Source: Colletotrichum lupini (Eukaryota; Ascomycota; Sordariomycetes; Glomerellales; Glomerellaceae). From it: DNA of 64,000 nt. How positions within the stretch are numbered: the first letter of the stretch is position 1; every line of letters begins with the position of its first letter. Under the pieces are notes generated by a model that was not told the origin of the DNA, did not search any database, and was given only the letters and a program-made list of their open reading frames with translations. Shown piece after piece: positions 11,408 to 22,628 of the stretch. The stretch lies in assembly GCF_023278565.1 (NCBI RefSeq), contig NC_064679.1, positions 4,154,001 through 4,218,000 of the forward strand. Direction: 5' to 3'. The translations under genes were made by a program, and so were the position numbers.

Positions 11408-14400
11408 GATGGGCAATTTGTTGTGCGTATCCAAAAGACGGAATATTCAAGACCTGCTCAATTACTTTAGTCTCTTGTCTTGGCAATTGCCTTTCGCCCT
11501 CGTGCGAACTAAACAATAAAACCTCCCGAAAGTGGGCAGGGAGGCTTTCTCTTTTATGAAGTGAAGATCTATCTCCGAGTAGGAGGCGAGTGGGAAAGTC
11601 TGGTGGGTGGTGGTCTTACACCTCTAGGACTCACGGACAACCAGGAAAACCCAACCCAAACCCTCAGACCCCAGCTTTGGACCTTGGAGTTGGCGGTGCG
11701 AGCTTAAACGACTCTCGTCGGATGCCGTCGGGGCATCACGGCACCACCAGGACGCTCTGTCCGCCAAGTGTACTACACATCGTTTCAATTCAGGCCGGCT
11801 CCTTGCTCCTGAGGCAAACAACATCCCAAATTCCATTCTATATGACGGTCAGAAGACACCATACCTCCCCTTGCCATTGTCGAATCAGACCTGTATGCGC
11901 TGATCATGGCAACCAAGTGCCAGACGTCTTCTACGACGTTTCGGTAAACTGGAGACCTGGCCTGTCTCCCTACCCTCTCTCGACCCTCGCGCCTTGCGAC
12001 CCCTCTCGTCAATGCTTCTTGGACAAAGGGGTACAGGTCTTGCCTTGATCCTTTCCGGGAGGCCCGCATGATTCAACTGATCATTTGCATGCAGATGCGA
12101 TTTGACGGGACCGGCCCGTATGTATCGCCACTAGTATCTACGGCTAGAAGATACGCGGGGTACATTAGCACCATCTGAATTTTTGTTGTTTTTGAGTTAA
12201 CGCCGAGAAACGCATCTCCAGCAGAACCCAGCCAAACTTACCCAATCCCACACTCTATTGATGAGGCTTTTCCCAGCTGTAGCCAGTGCAGGTCTGGCAA
12301 TGAGCCAAGCTGGTATTTACTCCAAAGTCTACGCTGCACGCCAAATCATAATTCGCGAGAACGACTTGGCTTCTGTCGTCCAGACTTCTGGGCCACTGCG
12401 GCGATTACTACGCAACCTGAATGCGTATTTGATAGCTCCAATGCTCGCGGCTCCAGACCCGGATCTCTGGCTGTCTGGTAGGAATCGCCTCTGAGCATAG
12501 GGACTTGATAAATTTTAAAGCCGGTCTACCCACGGAAAAGCTCATTTCCTTCTCTTCCAGTGGCTAAAGTTTGATGCAATTATGGGACGAAGTCAGCCTC
12601 ATCAGGAAACCACACCGATGCGCAGCGTCACAGAACGCCGACTCTCTGGTCTCAGGCCCCCTTCTCGGCCGACACAATGAAAATAAGTCTGGCCATACAC
12701 CATTTTCACCACCCACCATTAGTAGCAAATAATATTATCACCACTTGGCATGCCGTTGAGGCTTATATCCACACCAAGAGATTCATCCTTCGAGATCGAT
12801 GTAACTTGACACTGAACCCGTGTGATAGGCATTCCCATGTCTAGCACGTCAAAACAACGACAGTGCATGATTGGAAGGGTCGCAATAAGATGTGCCGATC
12901 CGTAGTCGTACCGGAAGATCTCGCTAGTATCCAATGCGAAGTTGCACGCGGGATGTTGAAGATACCCGCGCGCATACAACACAACATACCGACGAGATAC
13001 AGCCTCACCATCGCCCAGCGGTGGGCCTTGACATTATCCAAGGCATTCATCTCGGTAATTTCTCCAACTTTTGTTTCTGTCTGGGGATCTCGCCTTCGGT
13101 AAAGGAAGCCTTGACCTTGTCTTGCTTGTCTTCCAAGACGACGGATAGGTGGCGCTTTGGCCCGCCGCGAAACGCCTCCGCGTTTCGGCGTCAAAGAGGG
13201 GACTACCCAGACTCGGGGAGCTCGAGGCTCCGCCTGCCCGAGTCTCGTCAGCCAATGGGTTTCATTCCTCGATCGCAAGTTGCTACAAATTGGAAGAGCT
13301 CAGGGAGACCGTCATGAAATTACCGGTACGCTTGTCGATAGGAGAATCTGTCATTATCCACCAAGGCCAAGGCTCCGTAAGGCTTGTTGTAGACACCCTC
13401 GTCATCTCGCTTCCGCTTTATGATATCCCCTTGACCCTTTCCCTTTACTCAATGAGTGTTTTTCTGATGGACTCAACTTTTCATCTCGTTGTGGCTAGAC
13501 TGCAGTGAACCGTTGGAGATTGAGGATCAACTGCCTCCAACTACATATCCTGAGACGCTACAGAATGTTTCCTACGAGCGGGAGGCTCTGAGGTCGTACG
13601 ACGAAACCTGCAGAGAAATTGGGTGACAGCCACTCGAAGGGTTCAGGTTGTTGTAGACAATAATACCGATGAAGTTCAAAACGCCGCACGTCAGATGAAT
13701 ATTGAAATCTGAGCTACTCAGAGGCCAGAGGTGGCCTTTTGTCGTGGGACCTGAAATCGTGATCAGACGTCCCAGGATACTGCGGGCACTAGGAAACACT
13801 AGGCGCATCCCCCCGGTTCCGCGGCACACGAGACCAGGCTAGAATAGCACAAGAGCACGAGGGCGTCAGGGATACTAGAGGTAGCATTGCAGATGTCAAC
13901 GATCAAGGTCCAAGACCCCGCGCAGAAAGCCCGTGTATTCCTACCTTTCGGGGTGTTCTGCTCCAGAAATGGCACGGACACTGCCTTGAGAGATGGCCTT
14001 CAGCAGGGTCTTCGCGTGTGTACACAGCATTCGAGCCAAGCTTTGGATTTTTGACACTAACACAAACTAAGGTATCTTGGCGGTTGCATCTACAAGGCCC
14101 TGTTAGTGGCCTTCGTTAGGGTTCTCTATGTGATTCTATGTCTGTATGAGAGAGTCTCACATAGGCTGGGGTTCTCAGTCCACACTCGGAGGTCGGAACT
14201 CTTGCGTTACGAATACAGCAGTATTGACGCAAGTGAGTACGAAAGTATGGAATGGGCTTACGACGTTGTTTACGAAGCTGTCGGCAAGTTCAATTGCTTT
14301 CCAACAGTGTCTCTCTGGGCACATTGTCGCGTATGGCGTTGGTGGATCGATCAAGGTAGACCATACATCCCCCGATGTCTACAACGTCTGATGCCAAGCC

Positions 14401-17400
14401 ACCAGGAAACATGTTGAATCAGAACCCCACTGCCAAGACCTTTGCAGCTTTCAATGTGGAGGTCAAAGAGCTGTCATTTGGTGACATCCAAAGCTTCATC
14501 AAAGCAAGCTAACAACTTTCCCACATCCCGCTCTTGGCTAAAAATGGGGCTTCAAGTGATTGCTCCATAATCAAAACTACGGGAACACCGGATCAGGATT
14601 TTGTTGCCCACAACAGCTCTTGTGGATCTGGTCTTGTGGAGGCGACTGTCTCCCGCGCGTTTGATGACGAGGGGTAGGACGGAGAAACAACCTAATGAGG
14701 ATATTTCAACAAGCTGTAGCCTAGGAATTTGATCATGGGAAAGAGCACCTATCCCCCGTACATTATTGTCAGCCTCACGATTTGTATCGATGCCGGGCCG
14801 AAGGAGCGCATGTTCAAGGCCGAGGATGAATCTTCACCACGTTGAACATCACTTCTTGCCCCCTACCAGAAAGACTACATCGCCGTATTGGCCGATCGCA
14901 GCTGGAAAACACAAAGAGCTTCCTCTGCCACCTTATCTCTTCTCTTAACTGCCAAGGACCTTGCTTACATCTAACGCCTGATTCCAAACAGAATATGACT
15001 ATGCCAAGGTCGTCCATGATGCCAACGGCGATCAGTACCAGGCTAGGTTCGGGCTGCTTAAACATCAATGAGATGATAGAAGCGGAAGTCATCGGATTCT
15101 TTCTTTTTACTTGCTAATTCACTACGTGTGCCACTACTTTGCAAATAATGATGTTACATTTGGTGTTGGACGCCGTGGTGCTCTCTAGTACCGTCTTTCA
15201 GATGACCGCTTTGCCAATGACTCGCCTGCTCAATGCGACGTTGCGAAAATGAGACCATCTCTTGGCATGAATGAAATACTGTATGAGATGAGGATCAAAA
15301 GCTTTCGGGAGATTTTCTAAACGGTCAAGGAGAGGAGAACAGGGCCGCCACACCGCGGACGGGAGTCTCACCACAAACGTAAATTTTGTAGTGTGTGCCT
15401 GGTCTCATCTGATGTGTGATACACCAACTGACTTGTGCGACGGACCTGACCCCGACCTTCAATTTGACGTCACTTGTTCAATGGAAAGCGGCAAAGAATA
15501 ATCCGCAGGTGGACTTGACTGTCCTCCGTTAGCCTCTCTTCGGAGGTCGGTGCCCTGAGCAAGGCCGAGCGTCTAGAAGGGAAGGCTGAACTCGCCCAGT
15601 GCTTGGTCGTGATCCAACAGCAGTTCCGATTCGCCACAGCTCTTTGTTTGTGGTTTCAGCCCACCGGAACGACGGTCATACTTCCGGTCCATTTTCGATG
15701 TGTACGGTCCCGTCAGATTATTGCCACGTTGTCCGATGCTCAAGGCCTCTTCATGGTGAGCATCGCGACTTTAGCCTCATGAATTCGGATATTCCGGCTG
15801 ATATTGTTACAACGGATATCACGGCTGCAGAATACATGATATTGTTGGCAATTGACGCCAATAGCGAAACCGAGAGTGCTCGGTGCGTTTTTTCCATAGA
15901 GTTGAGCTTCGTTCAATCGTTAAAGAGCTTTCGAGAGTTGTCAACTTAGTCCGAGTAACCAAAGTTAGCAAAACCGGAAGACGGATAAAACGGCTAGCCG
16001 GTCTGTCCATCATCAATCCTAAATTCCATAGTGTTCTTCAACATGAACTTACAACTTCGGCAATAACTAAAAACTTGTGTCTGACCGCAGCTTTACAAGG
16101 AAACGATAGACGCAGTCCTAAAAGTCGTGTCTCCTGCAATATGGCAAGTAGTTACCTCAATCACCTTGCATAATTACGTCCTGAGCGCATGAACTTCATC
16201 ATCTACATTAACGATCTGTGTTTGATTGGTCTATCTATCATTTCACATGGTCTAGCTACGCAGCTGTCAAAGTGTCGAGAAAATACCAATAAGCTTTCTT
16301 CATGAGGGCTCCCCGGCCGAGTTCTTTCCAAATTACAGAGGCTCCATGTAATCTTCCCACGCGAAGTTCCATCCCCATTGATTTGTCCGAGGATTCAGAT
16401 TGACATTGGGATGTCGATGAAAGGTAGCTCATGTTAATCAATTACTTTCATTTAGGACTTAGGATTTGCCAAGCCACTGACCCTTCTTGATTTCCCTGGA
16501 ATCAAGCTTATTCATATATTTCTAGATAATGTTAAGGCTCAACAACCTGGAGGTTCGGCCGATCGGCAAACGAGAGTGGTTCCGTCCCTCCTACATAAGT
16601 ATTGGCTTCGCGCACAGAAGAAGAGAGAATTCCGTTCATTGTAAGCTGATCGCCTTGACTGAACAAGAACTCATATATCGCCCAAGACTTGGCCAAGCAG
16701 GGCGCAAGGCCCTCAGGTATGATCAAGTTCTCAACTATTTGACATTCGAAACTTACTGAATCGACGTCAAGACACCAGGCCAACTTGGCTTATGGCTTAA
16801 AACCGCAACAAAATGATCTGGAGATGAAAAGATCTGTCCGGAAGAATATGCAGCTAGAGATATCAAAAAAGACCTAATCAAAAACATACAACACCAGGTA
16901 TTCGCTGGTCGTCACCGACCCAACTACTAATCCGGCCCTCGTTGGCTTATCTCTGGGAGAGCGGACGGGATCCCGAGTTTTCCAATAGGTATGGTCGTAT
17001 GTGGTGGTTGGATGAGATCGTGGGATTATTGAAGCCATCCAATACTGAACGAGATCGAAACATTCGTAGTGATGTGGCCCTCCACATACAAGAGCGTCGA
17101 ACACTTTAACCAGAACACAAGCTATATTCTCACGTTGTAGTTCTCCGGCGATATCGGGAGCGCCTCAAATTCACCAGAGTGATATTATTAAGATGGAACG
17201 ATCGCAGCATCGTGTCCCAGGAACACACAATTCTTGGATTAAAACGTTATCTAGCAGCTTTGATCCTCAGCAGAGCTCTCAGATTCAGCTGTTTCCTTTG
17301 AATCAATGGATTTCTTTGAGGATTTTCGTATTGGAATAAACATTATTCGGGTATGTCGGATAAGCGTATATATTTCCTTCTACCTTAGCGTCCACGAAGA

Positions 17401-18170
17401 TTGTCCGAGATCGTACGAGAAACCCATAACTAGGCCAACAGCCATTCCAACAGTCTATCGTTCATCGGCTTTGGTGTCCCTCATCACCTTCTTTCTCTCT
17501 CTCAAAGGCAGACACAAAAATCTCGCAAGTAAGTGCAATGTTGCCAACATTGAAAAATTGAATCCGATTAGTGTGAATTTGGAACCCTCGCAGGGCCTAA
17601 AGTGCTGCTCCCCTTGCATCATGGCACCTTGAGCGAATGAAAGGCGGCAAGGCAAGGGCAATGCCAAGTTGGATTCTACGCCGCAGTTCATCGAGTTACT
17701 CATCCTTGCCTCCTAGTTCCAAAAGATTGTGCCGGTGAGCCTTGCGGGAACTTACCCGATCTTCGAGTGGTCTTGGCATTCCATTGCAGACTGGTCCAGA
17801 TCGCAGTGCATCCGGATTTGAATCTACTTACATCAATAGAGTGTTGACATGTGGGTCAGCTATTATGGATTCCCCTGCAATAGCATGCTGCGCTGACGAT
17901 CCAACTTCAGCTCCTGCAACTTCCAGTTTCTCATGCGCATATCTTGCGAGATATGATGAACGCCAAAGTGAGGCGACCAAGTCCATGATATATTGCTCAT
18001 TGTTGATCTTAATCAGGAAAGAGAAGGCGAGATGTCTTGAAGCGCCCTGGTCGATATTTGACTCAGCAGCCTCGAACCAACGAGCACCAAATAGGCAGTC
18101 AGACTTTTCAGTGCCTGTTAGCCTCCCCGAGATTTCGCATCCTTGACATTGTTTGTCTTAAGGAGAATGA
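11408..18170. other. gene-poor region with degraded coding traces
   Basis: Nearly 7 kb without a gene I can support. Open frames are short and broken. The clearest trace is on the minus strand, about 18270-17830, where two blocks (FAKDADVVLKDFGEMFEVG and, across a possible GTAAGC-CAG intron, CLFGARWFEAAESN followed by about 75 more open codons) read like protein but have no family I recognise. Other possible traces are at 16783-16532 (-) and 14580-14680 (+). These look like gene relics rather than active genes. Confidence 0.45.
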
Positions 18171-19162
18171 AATTTCCATCGCTTACTACAAGTTCCGACC
18201 TCAAACATCTCGCCAAAATCTTTGAGCACAACATCCGCGTCCTTGGCAAACCTCGATGAAAATTCTGGGAAGGACACTAATCAGTTCATTAAACATGTTT
18301 TAGGTCATCTTTCCAGCCGGGCTGGTCAGAACCCTGATAGTGTACCGCGCACCCCCACCGAACTGATCAGAGTCATTGTGGAATACTGTATCAGTGCGTA
18401 CAGAAGACCGGGCGAGAGGGATCAACGCCAGGAAGATGATGAGAAGGTCAACGCGGGAGGCTAGAAACGGGCAGTACCTTCAATTCGCCAGATATTCTCC
18501 GACTATATCAACAACATTGTTCGTGACCATGTGTAGCCTCATTGCAAATACCAGGACTAACTATATGTATACGCGCAGGGACGAGAAGAAGCGGTCTTGT
18601 TTCGCCACCTAGCTATCGTGCAAAGTGATCCAAAAGCCTCCCTTGAGTTCGAGAAAGGCACAAAAAAGGCTGCGAAGCTTCTATACAACATCAAGGGTGC
18701 CTGTGACGAGTTGAACATTCTTATAACCATCGCCAATTATCAACAGGGGGTACAGAAGAAATTGATTAATCCTGATTATAGACGCACCCTGGATACTCCT
18801 GCCACTTGGGAGGATGAGACGGCAGCGTATGTGATGGACGACATTGACGAACTCGACTAGCTTGCCACGAAGACCGAAGACGCCGTACGTCAATTTTGTC
18901 AACATAGACGACGGTGGTTGCTAATCTCTGCATGTTTTGTAGTTGAAAACTACAATCACGATTCTCAAGAGCGGGACCGCAAATGAGCAGGGCAAAAAGG
19001 TGATGGTCTTTACACTTGTCACCGTCTTCTTTGTGACTTTTGATTTGTTGATGCCTTGGCCAATTCCGAATTCTTTGCTAAACGGGTAATTAGCTGCCTT
19101 TGTCATTCCTCAGCTCTCTGTTTGCGCTAGACGTAGAGAAGTTCCTCGAAGCCCCTGGGTAG
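18171..19162 (+). pseudogene. CorA-like / ankyrin-family C-terminal domain gene, broken by two stops
   Basis: Four blocks join in frame across GT-AG introns: 18171(or 18222)-18530, 18579-18884, 18943-19032 and 19094-19162. The products match in order the C-terminal part of fungal CorA-like Mg2+ transporter/ankyrin proteins: RTPTELIRVIVEYCISAY, SIRQIFSDYINNI, DELNILITIANYQQGVQKK, YVMDDIDELD, LATKTEDA, a helix containing EQGKKVMVFTLVTVFF, then LPLSFLSSLFALDVEKFLE, the typical first membrane helix region. Two in-frame TAG codons interrupt it, at 18462-18464 and 18858-18860. Both are one C-to-T change away from CAG. The reading ends with TAG at 19160-19162, before the second membrane helix expected for the family. 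The N-terminal part is not found. A decayed gene is the best reading. Confidence 0.7.
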
Positions 19163-19176
19163 TCTCTGATCATTAT

Positions 19177-19351
19177 CTATCCCATCGACTACTACAAGGC
19201 GACGGTATAATAGTCTCTAGCTTTTCTCCAAATTCTCTAAGATATAAATCTTTTAATTTGCGGATATAGTAGAAATAAATCGGAATAATGCCTAATTAGT
19301 TCTTCCCCCGCACTCGGATATACTGTCGCCTTGTAGTAGTTGATGGGATAG
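19177..19351. mobile_element. MITE with 33-bp inverted repeats, TA-flanked (Tc1/mariner-like)
   Basis: Left end 19177-19209 and right end 19319-19351 are inverted copies (CTATCCCATC, then RACTACTACAAGGCGACRGTATA) with two mismatches. TA dinucleotides sit at the outer ends (19178-19179 and 19349-19350), as expected for a TA target duplication. The roughly 110-bp core is AT-rich and non-coding. The left end lies 16 nt after the stop of the CorA-like relic. Confidence 0.65.
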
Positions 19352-20149
19352 GGCCCTCTCTCTATTTATCGATTGCGTTATGCTCACACTACCACGCTAG
19401 TTATCGTCCCTCTGCCCTTTGTCCTCGCTACGTACGGCCATGTGAAAGGTCGAGATCCATTCACACTTTACTTGTTGGACAAGGGAAATAGAATCGACAC
19501 AGTGATGAGAGAAATGCATGCTCACAGGCGTCGCAACAGGACTACAACGGACCAATCAAACAATGTGTATAGAGATTGCAGTCTTAGTTCTTAAGGACGC
19601 GAAAGGGAACCCAAACTCTCTGGTTCCTTGGATAGTACCTTTGTAGTGGTTCAACGAAGTCGAGAACGTCATTTAGCACTATGGCGAGTGATGGATGTAG
19701 AAGGCGTAAATTCACCTAAGGTTTCATCCCTGTGTTGCAGCTCAGTCATTGATTAGATAGGTAGTATTAGTACGAGGTCTTCGCGCAATTCTTAACCACT
19801 TCTGGGAGTTAAACAATTGCTTGAAGAATTAAGCAATGAGTTTTCCGGGGCTGCTTCTACCCTTCTTAGGAAGTCATAACTAAGAAGTTATGTGTAAAGA
19901 AATACATAGAATGTCAAACGTGAGACGCGTTCGTCGATGTGGACGAAAGATGGTTTGCTTAGTCGTTTTCATGGACGCCTGTAAGCCAATTGGGAGCCGG
20001 TCTACACTAGGTCGTGTGGGGTAGGAAAGCTCTGGGGAAATTTTCAATGCAAGGCATCTGTGGCGGGCCTAGAGCTCTACAAGAAATCGCAGCCAAAGGC
20101 TCGCGCACTACTGGTCTTCAACAAAGTTCTCCCCGGCTACCAGCCCACG
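19352..20149. other. intergenic, AT-rich
   Basis: No supported gene. At 19380-19450 (+) a hydrophobic stretch TTLVIVPLPFVLATYG could be the detached second membrane helix of the CorA-like relic, but this is speculative. Confidence 0.35.
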
Positions 20150-21442
20150 ATGGGTCAATACGATCGCAAAGCCAAGTCGCAACCGAAACATGGGAAATCC
20201 TCAGACAGCGGTGCGTCGAAGGCGCCACCGCCGTTATCTCACGGCCGCCCGGGCTGGAGTGGGCCTGGTTACCTCCACAAGAGGAAGAAGCCTCAGCGTC
20301 CATCTGCAGCATCGGAATCAGCAGAGCCGCGGAGGCTGAATCACATCCTCCCGGTGGGACTGGAACAGCTAATGATCAACGTCTTCCGCACCACATTCCC
20401 CGCGTGCAACGACTTCGAGGCTCTGAAGCCGAGGCTGCAGGAGATCAATCGCGCGCTGCTCTCGAGGGAGTTTGACATAGCCTTTGGAAAGACCGAATAT
20501 CTGGAGGCGTATGCGATCCGTTGGAGCCCCAGCCGTGCGCTGGTGTACGCGCAACTCATGGCTTGGATCTGTGGGGAGATGGCTGATGACGCTTACGTCC
20601 AACGATTTATTGGCGGTGACAGCGATCGTGAGCAGAAGGCAGCCAAGGTTGTATGTTTCGGGGGTGGCGCAGCTGAAATCATGGCTTTCTCGGGTCTTCT
20701 TCGTCATGTGCGACCATCAGCCGCAGCCGGCAGGCCAGAGTCATCTCCAAATTATGAAGATACCTCGAAAGACCTACAAACCCTACCAGTTCCAGAGCGT
20801 GAAACCTCACCAACACTCCTCAATATTGACCTGATCGACACCGCGGACTGGTCTGTTGTGCTCTCGAAGCTACATGAATGTCTCGAGACCCCTCCGACGC
20901 TCTCAAAGTATGCCAGCGCTGCGGCTCGTGCGTCAAATGCGTCGTTCCTCTCGCCCGGGACTGTTCGTCATACTTTCTCGCGCGCCAACGTGCTGAGTTA
21001 TAGCACGGAAGACCTTCGCGCGGCTATCGGTCCTGGTCCCGCGCTGCTTACGCTTCTCTTCACCCTGAATGAGCTTTACGCAGCCTCGATATCACAAACT
21101 ACCTCTTTTCTACTCAGGGTAACGGAGGCTGCTCCCAAGGGGAGCTTATTGCTTGTGGTGGACAGTCTTGGTGCATACTCCGAGACCGCTGTCTGCAACA
21201 GCAAGGAAGGGGAAGAGAAAAAGAAGTATCCGATGAGTTATCTCATGAACTACGCCCTTATCCCAAAACCGAAAAAGGAGGCTGTGGATGTTGATTCTGA
21301 AGGTGGAGAAGACAAGTCAACTCCTGCATGGGAAAAGGTCATTTCTGAGGATGGCGTCTTGTATGGGTTGCAACGGGATCTAGAGTATCCGGTCAGCCTG
21401 GAGAACATAAGATTCCAGGCTCACTTATTCAAACGTGTATGA
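20150..21442 (+). CDS. bmt6: Bmt6-like 25S rRNA (uridine-N3) methyltransferase
   Basis: Putative SAM-dependent methyltransferase of the yeast Bmt6 (YLR063W) family, which methylates a uridine of 25S rRNA in the nucleolus. Single exon from ATG 20150, 430 aa; the open frame before it begins at GTG. The N-terminus MGQYDRKAKSQPKHGKSS is basic and low-complexity, as usual for a nucleolar protein. VVCFGGGAAEIMAFSGLL is the SAM-binding glycine-rich loop. NIDLIDTADWSVVLSKL and LLTLLFTLNELYA are the later Rossmann strands, and RFQAHLFKRV is the typical C-terminal strand. An acidic insert (DVDSEGGEDK) precedes the last strands. Assignment rests on remembered family motifs; related family Bmt5 is less likely. 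Confidence 0.72.
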   Translation: MGQYDRKAKSQPKHGKSSDSGASKAPPPLSHGRPGWSGPGYLHKRKKPQRPSAASESAEPRRLNHILPVGLEQLMINVFRTTFPACNDFEALKPRLQEINRALLSREFDIAFGKTEYLEAYAIRWSPSRALVYAQLMAWICGEMADDAYVQRFIGGDSDREQKAAKVVCFGGGAAEIMAFSGLLRHVRPSAAAGRPESSPNYEDTSKDLQTLPVPERETSPTLLNIDLIDTADWSVVLSKLHECLETPPTLSKYASAAARASNASFLSPGTVRHTFSRANVLSYSTEDLRAAIGPGPALLTLLFTLNELYAASISQTTSFLLRVTEAAPKGSLLLVVDSLGAYSETAVCNSKEGEEKKKYPMSYLMNYALIPKPKKEAVDVDSEGGEDKSTPAWEKVISEDGVLYGLQRDLEYPVSLENIRFQAHLFKRV

Positions 21443-22628
21443 GCATGGGAGAATCTCTCCTGCGCCTGCTCAAGTCGATGTACTGGTGCTGAGTGTTAAG
21501 GCAGACTGGCTTGATGTAAGTAGCTTCTCAATTTCTACTGCAGCCTCGGGGCTTCAGGTGGTTGATAAGAGAGCTGTCGATCCGACCACAACCACATCAC
21601 AATCACGACCGAGAAACTAGGTCAAAGACAGAAACTCAATTCAAACTACTCAAGGCTCTCTTCTTTCGCGCGTTGATATGTTCGCACAGTATGACCGGTG
21701 TTTCCGCAAGGTAGACGCCACACCGTCGTTAGCCCGTCTCGAATCGCGGCTGGCAACTACTAGTTAGAGGGCGTAAGTCCTTCCAAGGTATCAATTGAGC
21801 ATGACATAGTTATCTTTCTACATGACAATGAATAATACCACTTGGAAGCTCCACGACGGAAGAGGTTGTTAGAACTGAGCAAAAGTGCTTCTCGTATTCC
21901 TAGATTTGGACAGTCGCCACAAGAGTTCGAAACGTACCTGCCTCTTGTCTTGTTATATTCATGTTCTGCTTCGAAATCAGTCCGCGCCAGAATCCAGTGC
22001 CTCCACAGACCCTGAAGCTGCGTGTGTTGCTTTGTTACACTATGGCCATCGTCTGTCGGTAGGGTGCCATAAACCAGCGAAATGTCAGAGATCTTCATGA
22101 CAAGGCCTGACTTCGGGTCTCGGAGTAGATTCCTCGGCAACAATGAGGGTTTCGCGAATAGATAGGGCGGAAACCGAACGGGGATGCGCAAACATGGTAA
22201 GCATGGTGTCTGGTCACTTGCAGCATGGTTGCACATTTCATCCGCGTATCGTTACGTTCCGAAACTAGCTATCTCCTTGCCCCGCCAAGTAGTGCTATTG
22301 TAGATCTCGGGATCGCGATACGTTGGGTTACTCCCGCTGACAAGCTCGGATAGCTCCGGTCCTTGTCAGTCGCTCACTTCAATCCCCCGTTCTCATAATC
22401 ATCTCGAATGATCAATCGACTTCTTCGCCTTGTCTGCATGCAGGAGTGTCCTATTCCAGTTCTGATGACATATCGCCACCCCCAGATGAACAGCAACCAC
22501 TGAACACCTCGGTCAAATGATATACGAAAGCCTTTTCGGGGCAACACATAAGAGTGCAGGAGCTACAAGGCACGTAGAAATTATAAATAGATCTTCCCGG
22601 ACTGCACTGCAGGAAATCTTGACCAAAG
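21443..22628. other. intergenic
   Basis: 3' flank of the Bmt6-like gene and promoter of the six-hairpin gene. A 158-codon open frame on the minus strand (22236-21760) starts with ATG but has no motif, so it is left uncalled. Confidence 0.4.
22582..22589 (+). promoter_or_regulatory. TATA box of six-hairpin gene
   Basis: TATAAATA lies 39 bp before the ATG at 22629. The distance is short, so the transcript would have a very short leader; the match to the TATA consensus is perfect. Confidence 0.4.

Noticed and set aside
11590..12048. 152-codon plus-strand frame with Gly/Pro/Ser-rich reading
   Set aside because: It overlaps three minus-strand frames of similar length with no motif in any; it is probably the promoter of the sugar transporter.
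21760..22236. 158-codon minus-strand open frame with ATG
   Set aside because: No signal peptide, domain or splice partner, and composition is odd. It could be a lineage-specific gene, but I cannot support it.
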